A stretch of 64,000 nucleotides of DNA from Sternotherus odoratus (GCA_032164245.1 JAVMKO010000010.1:31694189-31758188), one strand, 5' to 3'; counted from the stretch's first letter, positions 1 through 12,006 are shown. Notes: a model not told the origin generated them from the letters alone. Made by a program: numbers and translations.

Positions 1-1655
1 GTTTCTAGTCTTTGCTCTGGGATTTGAGCGAGAGACAGATAGGGAAGTGATAAAGGAGACACGGATCTCAGCAAATCGTGGGTACATCAGAACCAGTGAC
101 TTTAAGATGCTGGCTTTGCTGCTAGATACATTCTCTTTTAGTTGTGTGTATGACAAGTGACAGCCACAGTTTTATCTGAGGACTGTAGTCTCTATGGACA
201 CTGCAGGGGTCTAACATGTCCAGGCTAGGTTGCTGATTTAAAGCCTCATCCCCACTGGGGAATGCAAAAGGGGTTGTGACAGCAACTGTGTTACCAAGAT
301 CACTCCAAAGCCAGGGACAGCAGATTCACACTACCCCCTGAGGAACTGGAGGAGAATGGATTTCAGATCCATTAGGACTCTGCCTAGCGACAGAGGGGCC
401 CCAAATCCTGTTAGCTCAGTACAGCTGGAAACCTCTCTTAACACTCACCTAAGTAACAATGCAGTCACCTGACACCATTATAAATCTGGTCTATATGGGT
501 GTGGAGGGAAGTTTCCACGTGTCTTTAAATTAGCTCAATTGAACTAACCTAGTGGACAGGATCCCACACCAATCCTAGGAGAGCAAGGAGCATTTGCTGC
601 CCTCTACTGGTGGTTCATACCAGAGGTTGGAGAGTTTGCTACAGTAGTCCAACTAGTCTTTTAGCACCACTATCAAAGGTCCCAGGTTGAAGTGCCAATG
701 ATGGCCCAGTTTACAGCTCCAAGGTGGTTCACAGAAGGACAGTGAGTCACTTTAAATCACAGCTTTGTCTGAGGTTGAAGATCACAGCACAATTCAGACA
801 CAGTCTGGAACAAGCTTTGCAAACCCCCAGGAGTGAGGTATGAACACGGCTGCCTGATTTTAAGTGAGTTAGAATCATTAAGCCAATTTCAAAGAGGCAG
901 CATGGATAGGTCTTGAAAATGGCACAGTTGCGGACTCCCATGGCTCTACATCAAGGAGTTGGAATATTTCAGTCTTTGCTTGAGAATGCATTTCTAATCA
1001 ATGCCCCTTGAGCTCAACTTTCCACATGGCCCATCTCCCATCAGTATGGGATAGGGATGTGTGGGATACCACACAGGGGAATAACCCGCATCTTTCTCCC
1101 ATGCAGAGACCCTATGGCCAAGCTGAACCCAAAGACCACCTGAGCATGCTCCACAATGCTAGTAAAATAACAAAGTCCTCTAGCCACTGGGATGAAACAC
1201 TGCTTTGATTTGCAGCCACCACATAGGGCTGTACGTGGGCCCCACCACAAGCAAAACATAGGCATCTATTACAGCCCAGCAGGCAACCCATCAGGGGCTA
1301 CACCATTCCGGATAGAGTCTGTGTCAGATTCATGATGGCAGCACCTTCTGCTTGCCCCAGAATACTGCAGAGCAGGGTTCTGATCTCAACCCCCTGAATT
1401 GGTGAGGTCAGTGATCTCCATCTCCTGTGAAAAGACAGCTCCAGCAATAGGGAACTGTTTATTTTGCACTGTGAGGCTGTGCTTAAGATGTAATTTATTT
1501 CCTGGGAATGCTCATTAGCCCTGATTGCGCAGCAAAAAACCACAGCTAAGTCCTATCAAATGAAAATGCCAAGTGCACACAGGAAAAAAGGACAAAAACC
1601 AGAAATAAATCAAAGTTTCTCCTAATGCTAGGGTCTCACATACCAGCTTTTTACC
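1..1655. other. noncoding stretch, no feature recognised
   Basis: Mixed-composition DNA with only short open frames on both strands. None has a recognisable domain, and I saw no clear interspersed repeat. Confidence 0.5.
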
Positions 1656-1659
1656 TCTA

Positions 1660-1850
1660 ATTAGGATTTCTCCCCCACCCCTCAGCAATCTGAAGCCTTT
1701 TCCACTTGCCCAAACTACCGTCATAATGTCTAGTGTATTTATCCTCTTGCATCCCTGGGAGGCAGTGAAGCGCTGGTCTCCCACTGTATGGATGGGAAGG
1801 GGCTCAAGGTCACAGAGAGTCTGAAAAGAGTTGAACTCTGCTTTGCTCTC
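1660..1850 (-). repeat. degenerate tRNA-derived SINE body
   Basis: Read on the minus strand, this has the usual order of the vertebrate tRNA-SINE body seen elsewhere in the window: a 'tgaccttgagc' segment, a pyrimidine-rich 'cccatc' part, then 'gaggataaatacac' near the tail. The tRNA-like head is not clear. The match is by eye and the copy is old. Confidence 0.45.
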
Positions 1851-2850
1851 CGGCTCTGGGAGTCTCCTGACTCCTGTACTTATGGAGATGGGCTCACACC
1901 AAAATCTACCAGATAAAGACCCCCCTTTGGGAGACATTTTGACCCTACCCCAAGCTCTGAGCCTCACTTGTAGTCCCTCATGAAGACCCTGACCTGCATT
2001 ACAGGGCATAAGACCTAGAAGGATGCATTGAAAGTGTGTGAAAAGCCAGGTGTTATTTAGGGTCTCCTTTCCTTGCTGTTCCTCTCCAGTCCCTTTGTCA
2101 GATCTTCCCTCATTAAATCTTTTAATTTTTCCATTCTCCATCTTTTATCTGAAGCCTTCCCCTCCTCTCTTCCACCCCTACCCCGTACCCGCTTTCCACC
2201 TTCCCTCCCTTTCCTCCCCTGCTTCAGTCCATCTCTGAGCAACATGCAGCTGACTGAGTGCAGTTGGACCGATAGCTACAGAGGAAGAACCCACCTCAGC
2301 CTTCTCCGACTCCAGGAGAAGGCCCACGTCCAGCTGTCACTCAGGGCACCTCATGGGAAGGATTCCAATTGACCAGCCACAGTGACTTAGCAGTTAATAA
2401 ATGTTAAAAGCAGGTCTATAAATCACACACACAGGAAGTGACCTGGACAGGGCTTAACGAGTTAGCAGAGGGTTTAATTTAAAAGCCATTTGGCTGGAAG
2501 GTGCAATGTAGAAGTGTCAAATAACTCTTTAAAAAACAGCCTAGAAACAAGGAAAAGGGAAAGAGGTAGAAGTGGGCTGCTGGGGAAAGCCAGACCTGGA
2601 GATGCTGTGATCCCCTGCAGTCTGCAGACAGACAGTCCTGGGAAATGCTAGGCTCAGGTGGGCAGTCAAACCACCTCCACTCGCCCCAGCTGCCAATCCC
2701 CTTCAGACAGGACAGGCCTGGAGGAGCCCTCATCACCCCACTCCCAACGAGGGTTTCTGGGCACATTCAGAGATGAGGCAAGCTCCAAGACTTTGAACTG
2801 CCCTCACCGTCCACCTGACAGCCCAGGCCAGAACAGCTGATGGCGATTTA
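1851..2850. other. noncoding stretch, pyrimidine-rich centre
   Basis: Around 2085-2235 the + strand is strongly pyrimidine-rich (runs of ccttcc and ctcccc). This keeps overlapping frames open on both strands, but their translations are low-complexity Ser/Pro or Arg/Glu/Gly and look artefactual. Nothing else recognised. Confidence 0.45.
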
Positions 2851-2854
2851 TGCT

Positions 2855-3092
2855 GGAACAGTCTAGCAATGGCAGAGCCGAGACCTCGTCCTTCCCAAAA
2901 CTTATGCACCTGGGTGGCTCCGCCTCTGACCTGTTGACTGACTTTGGGCAAGTTATTCCCCCTCTCCCTGCCTCTGCTTCCCTGCTTGTCTCTTCTGAGG
3001 CAAGGACTGTCTCTCACTGTGCTGGTACCGCACCTAGCACAACTCCCTCAGGTGGAGTCTAGCCAGTACTGCAATCCATACAATAAATAATA
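2855..3092 (+). repeat. tRNA-derived SINE, moderately preserved
   Basis: Shows the middle segment 'gactttgggcaagtta', a C/T-rich stretch, then the 3' part 'gcacctagcac' and a tail of repeated aataat. The same order recurs at 5.5, 50.3 and 62.6 kb, which supports one family. The promoter-like tRNA head is largely degraded. No target duplication found. Confidence 0.65.
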
Positions 3093-3725
3093 ATCCTGAT
3101 CTCACACTGCTTCCTAAGACAATCCTCTTTACACCCATCCTCTTTACATCTCAAAAGATACCATGTGCCTCATCTGAAACTAGATTTAACACATGAGCTT
3201 TCTCCCTTGTTTTCCTGGTTCCATAGTGCACCCCTTATCTCTTTGCTCTGAACACATGTACAAAGGCACCTCCTAGCTTTGTACCAAGGTAGACCAATCC
3301 TATGTCTTGTCCTTCTCCTTTACGACATTCCCGCACTGGCCTGCGCGAAAACCTCCTGCCCTGTTGCTATGGTAAGACACCCGTATGTCCTGATCCTGGC
3401 AGTCTTCCTGTCTATTTAAAATGAAGTTTACTTCAGCTAATCCGAGGAGTCATAGGATATTGGACCTGAGTGAACAGAATTGTGAGGAGAGTATAGTACT
3501 ATATTCAGTTAATTTTGCTTCCCAGTGTTTCCAGTAATACTATGCCTCGCATGTATGTATTGGCTAGCACCAGGGGATAAACTGTATACTTAACAGGGAT
3601 TTTACCTCATGTTTATTCCATGGCCCCCACTATCCCACTGCACAAGCTCATGAAGTACTTTTCCCAAATAGCCTCTCTATGCATGGCAGATCTGGAGCTG
3701 TAAATTAGTCATTATTTGCCTTAAC
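3093..3725. other. noncoding stretch, nothing recognised
   Basis: No long frame, no terminal repeats and no tandem array seen. Confidence 0.4.
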
Positions 3726-4050
3726 ACGGAAACCAGAGATGATTTTGCAGCTTCCACACACACATGTATTCAGATACTCTCTCTGTAGGATGTCAATGGA
3801 CATTAATAATCCCTTGGAGAGGGAGTGGACATGGAAATGGATAACAAGGCTATCCAGATTTAGGATTGTTAATGCGACCAGAGTTTTTGGAAGGAATATA
3901 ATACATCCCACGTCACAGCTTAATCCAGTCCCTAACTATGAGGGACTAGGTAAGACTTTCCTGGGGATAGACCATCCCACATCTGCCAAAAGAGCAAGGT
4001 ACACAAAACCCTGCTGAAATATGTGATGCTGGCCACTGCGGGAGGCAGGA
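3726..4050 (+). repeat. CR1-like LINE 3' region (fragment)
   Basis: Resembles the 3' part of a CR1 subfamily: a 'ccctaactatgagggact' segment, then 'ttcctggggatagac', and a terminal 'ctggccactg.gggaggcagga' close to the 'ccactgttgg..acaggat' stretch in the clear CR1 copies at 52.6 and 57.4 kb. It lacks the final short repeat, so the 3' end is missing. Confidence 0.4.
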
Positions 4051-5455
4051 CTCTTGACGACACGGACCCAGGGTATGATCCAGTCCAGTAATCCTTATAT
4101 TCCTAACCACCCCTGGGGCATACACACCGCTGCTGAAAGCTTTCCTCCCAGTCTGCGTCTTGGGGCCTGTTTCTCCACTGCGTTGCAGCTAGTGTCATCA
4201 CTTCCTCCTGGGCCGGCTTCTGCGCAGCCTGTCTGGGGAACTCTCTGCTGCTTTGTACTGTTGCAAGCAATGACACAAGGTGCTCAGTGGTGGAGAATCA
4301 CACCCTCAGTTAAAAGGCAGCGGCTTCAGGCTCCCCACGACACGGACCCAGAGAGGCTCCCCTTCATGCATCTCTCTGCAGTACACCCTGCGTGAGCACA
4401 CCCGGCCTGGCATCACACCAACGCAGCTCAGCAACATACAGGAACTATTGGCCTGCCCAAGGGTTGGCTGGGTGCATCTGCTCTGCCATCCCTCAGAGCA
4501 AGCAGCCAGGCTGGGATATAAATGCACTGGCACGCTAGCTGGACTGTGAAGGATGGGAACTAAGGAGAAAAAAAGGGGTGCTCTTAACTCTAGGGAAAAT
4601 CCTAGAGTAGATGGTAGTTTGCACACGTTACCAAGTTAGACAACTGGGTTGCCCTATAGGCTACCCACCCTCTATGGCAGGAAAACAGTCTTTACCTCAG
4701 CCTACTAAGTAGTGTTAACTGCCCAGATTTTGCTTCAAGTTAAGAACTCCCCCTTTTCCTCATGAAGACAAGGTATTAGCACCCCAAAGGTGCATCCATG
4801 CACCCCCTCTAATATCTACCCAGTGCAGAGGGCAGACAGGAGCGATTGAAAGCAAGTGAGAGAGAAGAGAAATGGTTAGAGAGAGAAGGAGCACATGGGA
4901 GCACCCTGTGCTTTAATGATGGGGCATGTGTCCCTTTGCTAGGAGAAGAACACCACTAATCTCCAGACAATGCCAAGGAAATGCTCTCCATCTACTCCAG
5001 CTGCACTGCACCTCCAGCCCACCTCCAGCTGAAATCCTCTTTCTATGCCCTCCAGGCCTCTGCTGGGGGAGAGAAGGTTGGGCCCATTCTGGGAACTCTC
5101 AAGGGCTTTATTGAAACAAATTGCAGAAAATTATATTGAAAGCACATCAATGGAGCTGAACCAATCACAACAATTCGGCTCCCCTCAGCCCAATCCCAGC
5201 CTCATTAGGGTCTAATGAGGAGGGAGATTGCTGTGGTGGAAGCACCACTCCATGCACAAAGAGGGATTCAAATGTTCCTGCAGCCAAGTGCCTTATGCTT
5301 CATTCTGTCCTAACCCAGCTGCGTGCATTGTTAACCCCTTCTGTACCAGCATGGCCACCTGCAGGAAGCCAGGGCAGGGGACCTGTATTGTCGAGTTGTT
5401 CATGGGGGCCGGACTGGGTGCACTCGTTCATCACCATAAGGCTGTTCAACCCCAT
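4051..5455. other. noncoding stretch
   Basis: No gene or clear repeat. A 15-bp string (acgacacggacccag) occurs at 4057-4071 and again at 4337-4351; no wider duplication surrounds it. Confidence 0.4.
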
Positions 5456-5459
5456 TTCT

Positions 5460-5840
5460 TATTAGGAGACAGGGCACTACCACAGGACTCGGAAGATCTG
5501 CATTGCATTCCTGTCTTTGCCACTCCTTCGCTGCATGATCATGGGCAAGTTACTTCACCTTCCCATGGGGATTTAAAAGGTGTCACTAATTTTAGGGAAG
5601 GGCTAATCCTGTGGTTTTAATTTGCATCTGTTCTCTGAAATTGTGTCGTTTTTCACCTTTTATTTATGTATTGTATTACGCGCAATAGCCCATGGCTACA
5701 ATGCTATATTAACAAACTTCAGACTTGAGCACTTCACTTTTCCCCAGGCCCGTTTCCTCCCCGCCTTTTGTCTGTCTTGTCTAGAAGGTAGGGCTCTCTT
5801 TTACTAGGGCTATGTACAGCACCTAGCATAGAAACACGTC
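5460..5840 (+). repeat. tRNA-derived SINE, split or internally expanded
   Basis: 5475-5565 carries the head and middle ('catgggcaagttacttcacc'), and 5740-5832 carries the 3' part ('gggctatgtacagcacctag'). About 150-170 bp of unlike sequence lies between them. Either another sequence was inserted or two fragments are adjacent. Confidence 0.6.
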
Positions 5841-7197
5841 AATTTGGGTTGGGCTTCTTGGTCCTCCCAGAATGGAAAATCATTATTCTCAGTTTGCTCT
5901 CAGGAGTTTACTTGAACTTTCTGGTTTGTTACTGCAGGGCTGTACATGAAGGTTGGGCTTACTACACGGGTCTTTTACTTCGGTCTTGCTCAGAGCCAGG
6001 CTGTTCTCTGCCCACTAACCATGATTTTGCATCATTTTATGACACCAAAGGATACTCTAAAAGGTGCACAAATATAAGCACTGGTTTGGACTTTGCAGAC
6101 AGAGAGAAGGTGGGTTAAAATGGGGGCCTTTCTGCAAAGCAGAGAAGGAATTCCTGCATTGCTCACAGAAGATTTCACCCATCTACACACATCCTACTCC
6201 CCTCTGCAATCCCCTGTAAGTCCTGGATGGTGCAGCCACAGGTCAACACATCACAGAGCAGCAAGCGTGCACGTCAGACCTTGGCAACATCTGTCACTGA
6301 AGTGCAAGGAATCCAAACCCCTCCTGGATGAGAAGAGGGATGTGACATGACACAAGGCAACTAAGAAGCAAATGGCCCTCAGTTGGGGAAGAACTGGGAG
6401 GCCTGTTTGCCAAGGAAAGAGAATGAATATGGGTCTTACCTTGGGAGAGCCCCAAGGACCGTGGGTGGGGCTACAGGAGGCTGCAGCCTTTGGCCTTTTC
6501 CTGGTGGTGGGGTCCTTTCAGAAAGGCTCTTCTTGGCACAGCAGGGTCCTCTACAAGTGCTGAGGTCCCAAGGACGAGGGGCTGCTCCCTTGGGTCTCCA
6601 GATGTTGAGAACAGCTCATGGCCCTCAGGCACAGCAGGCTGAAGTTAGAAAGAAAACACAAAATTTAGCAGCACAAACTGAGCAACATGGCCTAATGCTC
6701 ATGGGAACTTCCTTGTCACTCATGATGGACAAATGTGATCATCTCCCCAGCTCAGTTAAGGCAGAGGAAGGTCAAAACCACCACGCACTCTCTCTCACAC
6801 ACACACACAAGCTGCCACAGGGCGATATACAGCATTTAGCTGTCCCTAGTATTATTGGTGCCCTAGGTGATCACTCCTTTCCTGGCACGGGACAGCAGCG
6901 CCATGGGTAGATGCACTACAAACACATAGTCACATACCATTGCTTGCACATGCACAGAAATCCGCCCAACACTCACATACAAACTGGCCTGTTAAGTTAT
7001 GAGCCCTGTTTTTGTGTCCTTCACCTCCTAGTATACAAAGTCCACTTGCAAAGGGGCAGGGCTGTGAGGAGATTCAAGATGGAGGCTCCTACGAGATGAG
7101 ACGGTCACTTAACCTGAGCTAGATCCTCGGTAGACAGTGTTGTTTAGAGGCTGAGGGGGGGAAAATGCCTCCAAAACAGTCAGCCAATCAGAGCAGA

Positions 7198-7200
<3 letters not shown>
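5841..7200. other. noncoding stretch
   Basis: No supported gene. A 175-codon frame at 6383-6910 (+) has no domain signature and ends in ordinary repeat-poor DNA. A short (ac)n run is at about 6797-6810. Confidence 0.4.
6552..6589 (+). repeat. first copy of an exact 38-bp direct duplication
   Basis: The 38 bases beginning tacaagtgctgaggtccc are identical to 7267-7304, immediately 3' of the TG microsatellite. The sequences diverge directly outside the shared block. Confidence 0.85.

Positions 7201-7201
<1 letters not shown>

Positions 7202-7266
<65 letters not shown>
7202..7266 (+). repeat. (TG)n microsatellite
   Basis: About 60 bp of uninterrupted TG dinucleotides, ending in tgtgtata. The bordering Val/Cys and His/Thr frames are artefacts of the repeat. 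Confidence 0.97.
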
Positions 7267-7268
<2 letters not shown>

Positions 7269-7304
7269 CAAGTGCTGAGGTCCCAAGGACGAGGGGCTGC
7301 TCCC
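7267..7304 (+). repeat. second copy of the exact 38-bp direct duplication
   Basis: Identical to 6552-6589, about 715 bp upstream. It abuts the TG array, suggesting the array and duplication arose together by slippage or repair. Confidence 0.85.
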
Positions 7305-8260
7305 CACATATATAGACACACACACACAAGTGGCTCAGCAGTACAACACCCCCTGGAAGTTGGCATTCAGGGCCACTGTCCTGCTCATCCGCCCCTAGAA
7401 CTGGCTCTGGGAGCAGTCAGGATGGATTTGTGAGGGACACTAACGTTGTAATCCATTAACACTGACAGCCCTGCTCTGGGAAAGGCAGCTTGGGGTACCT
7501 CTTCAGATTTAATGGTCCAGGCATTTAAAACAAGCACAGTCCAGCTCCTGGATAGGGAGATTAACTACCTCCCTCTTCAGAGATACTATTGATAGGGTCT
7601 GACAGGCAGGGAAGATAAGCACATTGAACAATGGCTGTTTGATGGCCTATCTGCAATAAACTGGAGGTTACAGCCCAGTTTCTTGTGGTCAGGTAGCTGC
7701 ATCACAGAAACTGCAGTGTAACTGGGAGCTCCTTCCACAACTGTTTTGTCCATGTCATCGTTTACAGAGAATATGGCTAGTGACATTGGGCAGCCCAAGT
7801 TTTGTTTAGTGGTTTTGGCAGCTGCAGAGCCAGAAAGGACCACTGGGTCTGCCCACGTCCAATACCCTCAAGAAGGAATCCTCACCTCAGTGTTGACCTC
7901 TTTCACTGTATTTGTTTTTTCTTAAAGCCCCAGATCCATGAATCACGTGACTACACAAAAATCTCATCTTTCAATTAAAAATATACGCGTCTAGCCCTCA
8001 CGGTGGAGCAGAAAAGCCCGAGAATGTGAACCAAGTGCACCCTACAGGCTCAGAAACAAAAAAGAAAAAGAACCCAGGTTTTTTCATGATTTTCTTATCT
8101 TATAATTTTGGAGAGGTTCAATTCATGATTTTGAATGCCTGGAGCTAGCAATAGTGAATAATCTTTAGATTTGTTATAACCGAGTCCCATCTCCTCCCCC
8201 ACCAGGGACTCCAGAAAATCACAGAGCCCTTGCCAGTCCCACCAACAAAAAGGCCAAGAC
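7305..8260. other. noncoding stretch
   Basis: No gene seen. 7985-8150 ('cacggtggagcagaaaagcc', later 'tcatgattttgaatgcctgg') has the flavour of an old dispersed repeat, but I cannot place it in a family. Confidence 0.35.
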
Positions 8261-8263
8261 CAA

Positions 8264-9164
8264 GGGCTTGTCTATGCAGTGCAGTAATGCGCTTTCCTGG
8301 GGCAGAGAGTTGTATGGGCCTGTTGTGCCCAGGTTCCAGCAAATTCAGGGTCCAGGGGCCCAGCTCTACCTATGTTCTGGGCCAGCTCTCCTCCCGGCCC
8401 CATCTGCTGCTCCCGCATGCCTTCCCCAAGTGGCCCTGCCTGCCCTGGATAGCCGGCCACAGCCCCCTGCTGCTCGGGGCTGTGTTCCCTCACTGGCCAC
8501 TGCTGGCTACAAAGGAGCTATGCCGGGGGTAGGGGGGCAGCCGGAGGCAGGCTGAGGAGGGAGGAGGTGCATGGCAGCCCCCCCCCCACCCTGGCAAGCG
8601 ACTCCGGGGCAGAGGGGAGGGGGACTTATCCTGGCTGGATATGTCCTGAATTGGCACTCTCAGTTGGGTCCTGCCAGAAACTGCACCGTCACACAGCCTC
8701 ACAAGCTGCACCCCCTCCTGCACCCCAACACCCTGTCCCAGCCCAGAGCCTGCACCCAGCACCCGAACTCCATCCCAGAGCACACACCCCTCCCACACCC
8801 AAACTTCCTCCCAAAGCCTGTACCCCCAACCCCTTCCCACACCCAAACTCCTTCCCAGAGCCTTAGGAAGGTGTGGGGAGGGGGAGCTGGACCCATTCTG
8901 GGCACCACCAAAAATTATACAAACCCGCTGCCCCTGGGTTGGAGAGGGTTATTTCTTAAGCCTGCTAACGTGTTGTGCAGGAATCGACAGTGTAGATCCT
9001 GCTGGTGTGCATTAAAGGTTCTCTAGTGCATTTTAACATGTTTGAAATGGCACTACATTAGAGTACACCAGCAGAGTCAACACAGACCAATTAATGTTCA
9101 AAATATTAGTCTGCTTTATCAATCACACCTGGTAGAGCACAGTACCCCACTATGTAGACAAGCA
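8264..9164. mobile_element. MITE-like element with terminal inverted repeats and captured sequence
   Basis: The left end reads gggcttgtctatgcagtgc. The right end reads cactatgtagacaagcacc, roughly its reverse complement. The left terminus matches the gggcttg-ctacac type ends of the Harbinger-like MITEs at 13.4 and 19.6 kb. The interior is GC-rich and holds an LTR end (8646-8695) and C-rich degenerate tandem sequence (about 8696-8870). Borders are approximate and no clean target duplication was seen. Confidence 0.45.
8646..8695 (+). repeat. 3' end of a retroviral-type LTR
   Basis: Closely matches the last 50 bp of the LTRs at 59975-61497 (+) and 17688-18745 (-), with 'ggcactctcagttgggtcc' and the end 'caccgtcaca'. 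Only the 3' terminus is present, so this is a truncated LTR. It is followed by a C-rich stretch built on degenerate 'cccagagcctgcaccc' units. Confidence 0.7.
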
Positions 9165-9850
9165 CCAAGTGGACATGAATACTAAACAGCGCCTTCACCT
9201 CCCGACAGAGCCAGGGCAAGATGGTTTGAGGAACATTAAACTGCACCTGCCTTGGTGGTACAGTTAGATTATCATGCTGTCATCCCAGTGCCTTTCATCA
9301 TCGCAAACAGTATTCACTTCATTTAAAAAATATTATCAATGCAGGCAGCATTAAATAGATATAAAGATTAGCAGCCTAGGAGCTAAAGAGCCATGACTAA
9401 GACAGTGTGTTAGCCAGGAACCAGCTAACCCCAACAAGCAGCAAAGAGATGAAAATGGATGTCTGTGGCTCAGTTATCAAGGGGTCAGTATGGGAGCCTT
9501 GCTCATTTATAACACCAGGCGCGGAGAGCTCTCATTCCACCAGTAAAGCTCAGCACTGGACGTTCAAACAATGTCACAACATTCATACGGCCTTGGACCT
9601 CAAGTGACCCAATTTGCAAATGAAGTACATGGTTTAATAGAGACAAAGCATAAAATTATTAAGTCAACAAAGCAAAACAGAGGGATCATGCTTAAAAGAA
9701 GAGTCAGAGGGTTACAGTCTGCCTGGGAAGGGGAATGTCCACCCAATAATGTGCCCTAATTTCTTTGAAGCCATCTGAATTGGCTGCAGAAGCAGTCAGG
9801 GCTGGGAAGATATTGAGAAGGGGAAAGATCTCCGTTCCAAAGTAATGTAA
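9165..9850. other. noncoding stretch
   Basis: No gene or clear repeat recognised. Confidence 0.35.
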
Positions 9851-10032
9851 TCTCCACCCCTTCTTGGCTACCTTGCCAGTGATCCCCTGTATTTGTATTT
9901 GTGATGAAGCAATAAAGAAACCATAATTTTTAAAACAGTGAATTTATTTCCTCTGCAAGCATCGGGAGGGGGGGTGGAAAGAGGGTGCAAAGACGGCAGG
10001 CTTAGGGCTGAGCAGAGCAAGGGAGCGGGTTC

Positions 10033-11349
10033 TCAAACGCCATCTTGGGCACTCATAAAACTGGTTTTCAAGGCGTCCCTGAGGCGCAGCGCCTCATGGT
10101 GCGCTCTTCTACTTTCCCTGCTGTTTGGCTGCTGGTAAGCAGCGGACAGGGAATTTGCCTCTTCCTCCCAGCCCTCCATAAACGTTTCCCCCTTGCTCTC
10201 ACAGAGATTGTGGAGCACAGAGCAAGCAGCAATAACAATGGGGATATTTCTGTCGCTGATGTCTGAGCGAATCAGTAAGGAACGCCATCTCCCCTTCAGA
10301 CGGCCAAATGCACACTCTACTGCCATCCTGCACTTGCTCAGCCTGTAGTTGAACAGCTCCTGACCCCTGTCCAGGGCTCCAGTGTAGGGCTTCATAAGCC
10401 AGGGCATTAAGGGGTAGACTGGGTCCGCAAGGATAACGATCGGCATTTCTACACCCCCCACAGTAATTTTCTGGTCGGGGAAGAAAATCCCTTGCTGCAG
10501 CTCTCTAAATATCCTAGAGTTCCTGAACACACGAGCATCATGAACCTTTCCCGGCCATCCCACGTACAGGTCGGTGAAACGTCCCTTGTGGTCAACCACT
10601 GCTTGTATGACCATAGAATAATAGCCCTTCCGGTTTCTGTACTCTGTGGCCTCGTTGTTCGGTGCCAGGATAGGGATATGAGTCCCATCTATAGCCCCAC
10701 CACAGTTAGGGAATCTCATGGCGGCAAAGCCATCTATTGTAGATTGCAGGTTTCCAAGGTTTATAACCCTGGGTAGCAGCAGCTCGACGATTGCTCTGCT
10801 TACTTGCATCACAGCAGACCCCACTGTAGATTTACCCACCCCAAACTGATTCACGACTGACCGGTAGCAGTCTGGCGTTGCAAGCTTCCAGAGGGCTATC
10901 GCCACTCACTTCTCAACTGTGAGGGCCGCTCTCATTCTGGTATTCTTGCGCCGGAGGGCCGGGGAAAGCAAGTCACAAAGTTCCATGAATGTGCCCTTAC
11001 GCATGCAAAAGTTTCTGAGCCACTGGGAGTCATCCCAGACCTGCAGCACTATGCGATCCCACCAGTCAGTGCTTGTTTCCTCGGCCCAGAATCAGCGTTG
11101 CATGGCATGAGCCTGCCCCATTGCCACCAAATTTGCCAGATTGTCGGTCACCCTACTTCCAAAAACGTCAGTGTCCCTGTCCCTGCTGTGCACGTCCAGG
11201 TCCATCTCCTCATCACTGTCATCGGGTTCCAGAAAGCGCAGTTGTCTCCGGATCTCATTCCTCTGCAGACGGTACAGCATAAAATCCACAACAGTGAGCG
11301 AGGTCTTCACAACAGCCAGTACTGCAGCGGTGGCATCAGCGGGCTCCAT
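10033..11349 (-). pseudogene. Harbinger DDE transposase A, two in-frame stops
   Basis: PIF/Harbinger nuclease of the DDE_Tnp_4/HARBI1 type, which cuts and joins transposon ends. One frame runs from ATG at 11349 to the stop at 10033 (about 438 codons, near the usual length) but contains TGA at 11092-11094 and at 10906-10908. An acidic segment (EPDDSDEEMDLDV) near the N-terminus is followed by a Trp-rich domain (TDWWDRIV, DDSQWLRNF), the helix-turn-helix-like VNQFGVGKSTV, then catalytic motifs GAIDGTHI, VHDARVF, ILADPVYPL and VECAFGRLKGRW. The three presumed catalytic acids (D73, D151 and E197, counted from the residue after the second stop) are all present. Both stops fall where an Arg CGA codon would fit, consistent with CpG decay. 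No frameshift is seen, so the copy is relatively young. Function is known for the family; inactivity is inferred from the stops. Confidence 0.9.
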
Positions 11350-11386
11350 GCTTGCAGTGCTATGGTGTTAGCGAAGCGCAGAGAAA

Positions 11387-11560
11387 GGGAGCGAATTATG
11401 ACATGCCTACCCACAGTGCACCGCTCGAAATGGGGTCGGCGGCACGAAAAAAGGGCGCGAAATTATGAAATGCCTACCCATAGTGCAGCACTCGAAATGG
11501 TGCCTGCTGGGGACTCCGGGAACTGTGGGATAGGTACCCACAGTGCAACGCTCGCTATGT
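11387..11560. repeat. three direct repeats upstream of transposase A
   Basis: A motif of the form ctacccacagtgca.cgctcgaaatgg occurs at 11405-11433, 11472-11500 and, more diverged, 11533-11559, spaced about 61-67 bp. The first two copies share extra sequence before the motif (gcga.attatga.atg). The array lies between the ORF start and the right terminus, where Harbinger proteins bind, so it may be a subterminal binding array. That role is inference. Confidence 0.8.
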
Positions 11561-11702
11561 CGACGCTTGCAACAGTTGTGCGGACAGACACTGTCGACTT
11601 GCTGTGCTTTGTGGGGACGCACAAAATCGACTCTATACAGTCTGCTTTAAAAAATCGACTTAAAGGAAATCGACCTACTGCTGTAGTGAAGACATACCCT
11701 AA

Positions 11703-12006
11703 ACTTCCTCCAGAGTCTTAAAAAAGAGCTACTAAAGAACACCACAGATCTCACAATCTCCCTCCAGCTCCTCCCTCCTGGTGTAAAAGGAGATGCAGGC
11801 TGGGAAGGCTGCTCTTTGTATTCAAGAGGTGGAACCAGCTGACACTCCAGCCCTTGAGAGTTACTTAACCCTTTGGGGATAGCCGGATAGCCACAGCTTC
11901 TCACAGAAAAGGCAGCTTGACTGTTTTCTAGCCCACAGTGAAATATGCAAACTTCCCCTTTAGTCACTTTCACCCTAGCACATAGGACCGCTTCAAAACT
12001 GTAATA
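11703..12006. other. noncoding stretch
   Basis: Nothing recognised between Harbinger A and the pogo-like MITE. Confidence 0.4.

Larger units (their letters stand above)
9850..11699 (-). mobile_element. PIF/Harbinger DNA transposon A, left end missing
   Basis: Carries a minus-strand Harbinger transposase (10033-11349). On the right it has a 5' region with repeated motifs and a terminus agtgaagacataccc followed by TAA (11700-11702), the 3-bp target preferred by Harbinger elements. The expected mirror terminus gggtatgtcttcact was not found to the left, so that side is truncated or rearranged; 9850 is a guess. Poly(A) signals face each other near 9911 (AATAAA, +) and about 9950 (AATAAA on -). 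This suggests a convergent partner gene once lay to the left, as in element B at 13.4-19.0 kb. Confidence 0.75.

Noticed and set aside
1515..2141. 208-codon minus-strand frame
   Set aside because: Overlaps a SINE fragment and a pyrimidine-rich stretch; the translation shows no recognisable protein.
4057..4351. 15-bp string acgacacggacccag repeated 280 bp apart, considered as LTR or target duplication
   Set aside because: No matching termini or inserted element between the copies; too short to interpret.
7109..7433. Val-Cys and His-Thr repeat proteins
   Set aside because: Translation of the TG microsatellite on both strands.
11407..11560. CRISPR-like array
   Set aside because: Three diverged direct repeats in a eukaryotic transposon, not palindromic repeats with unique spacers; better seen as subterminal motifs.
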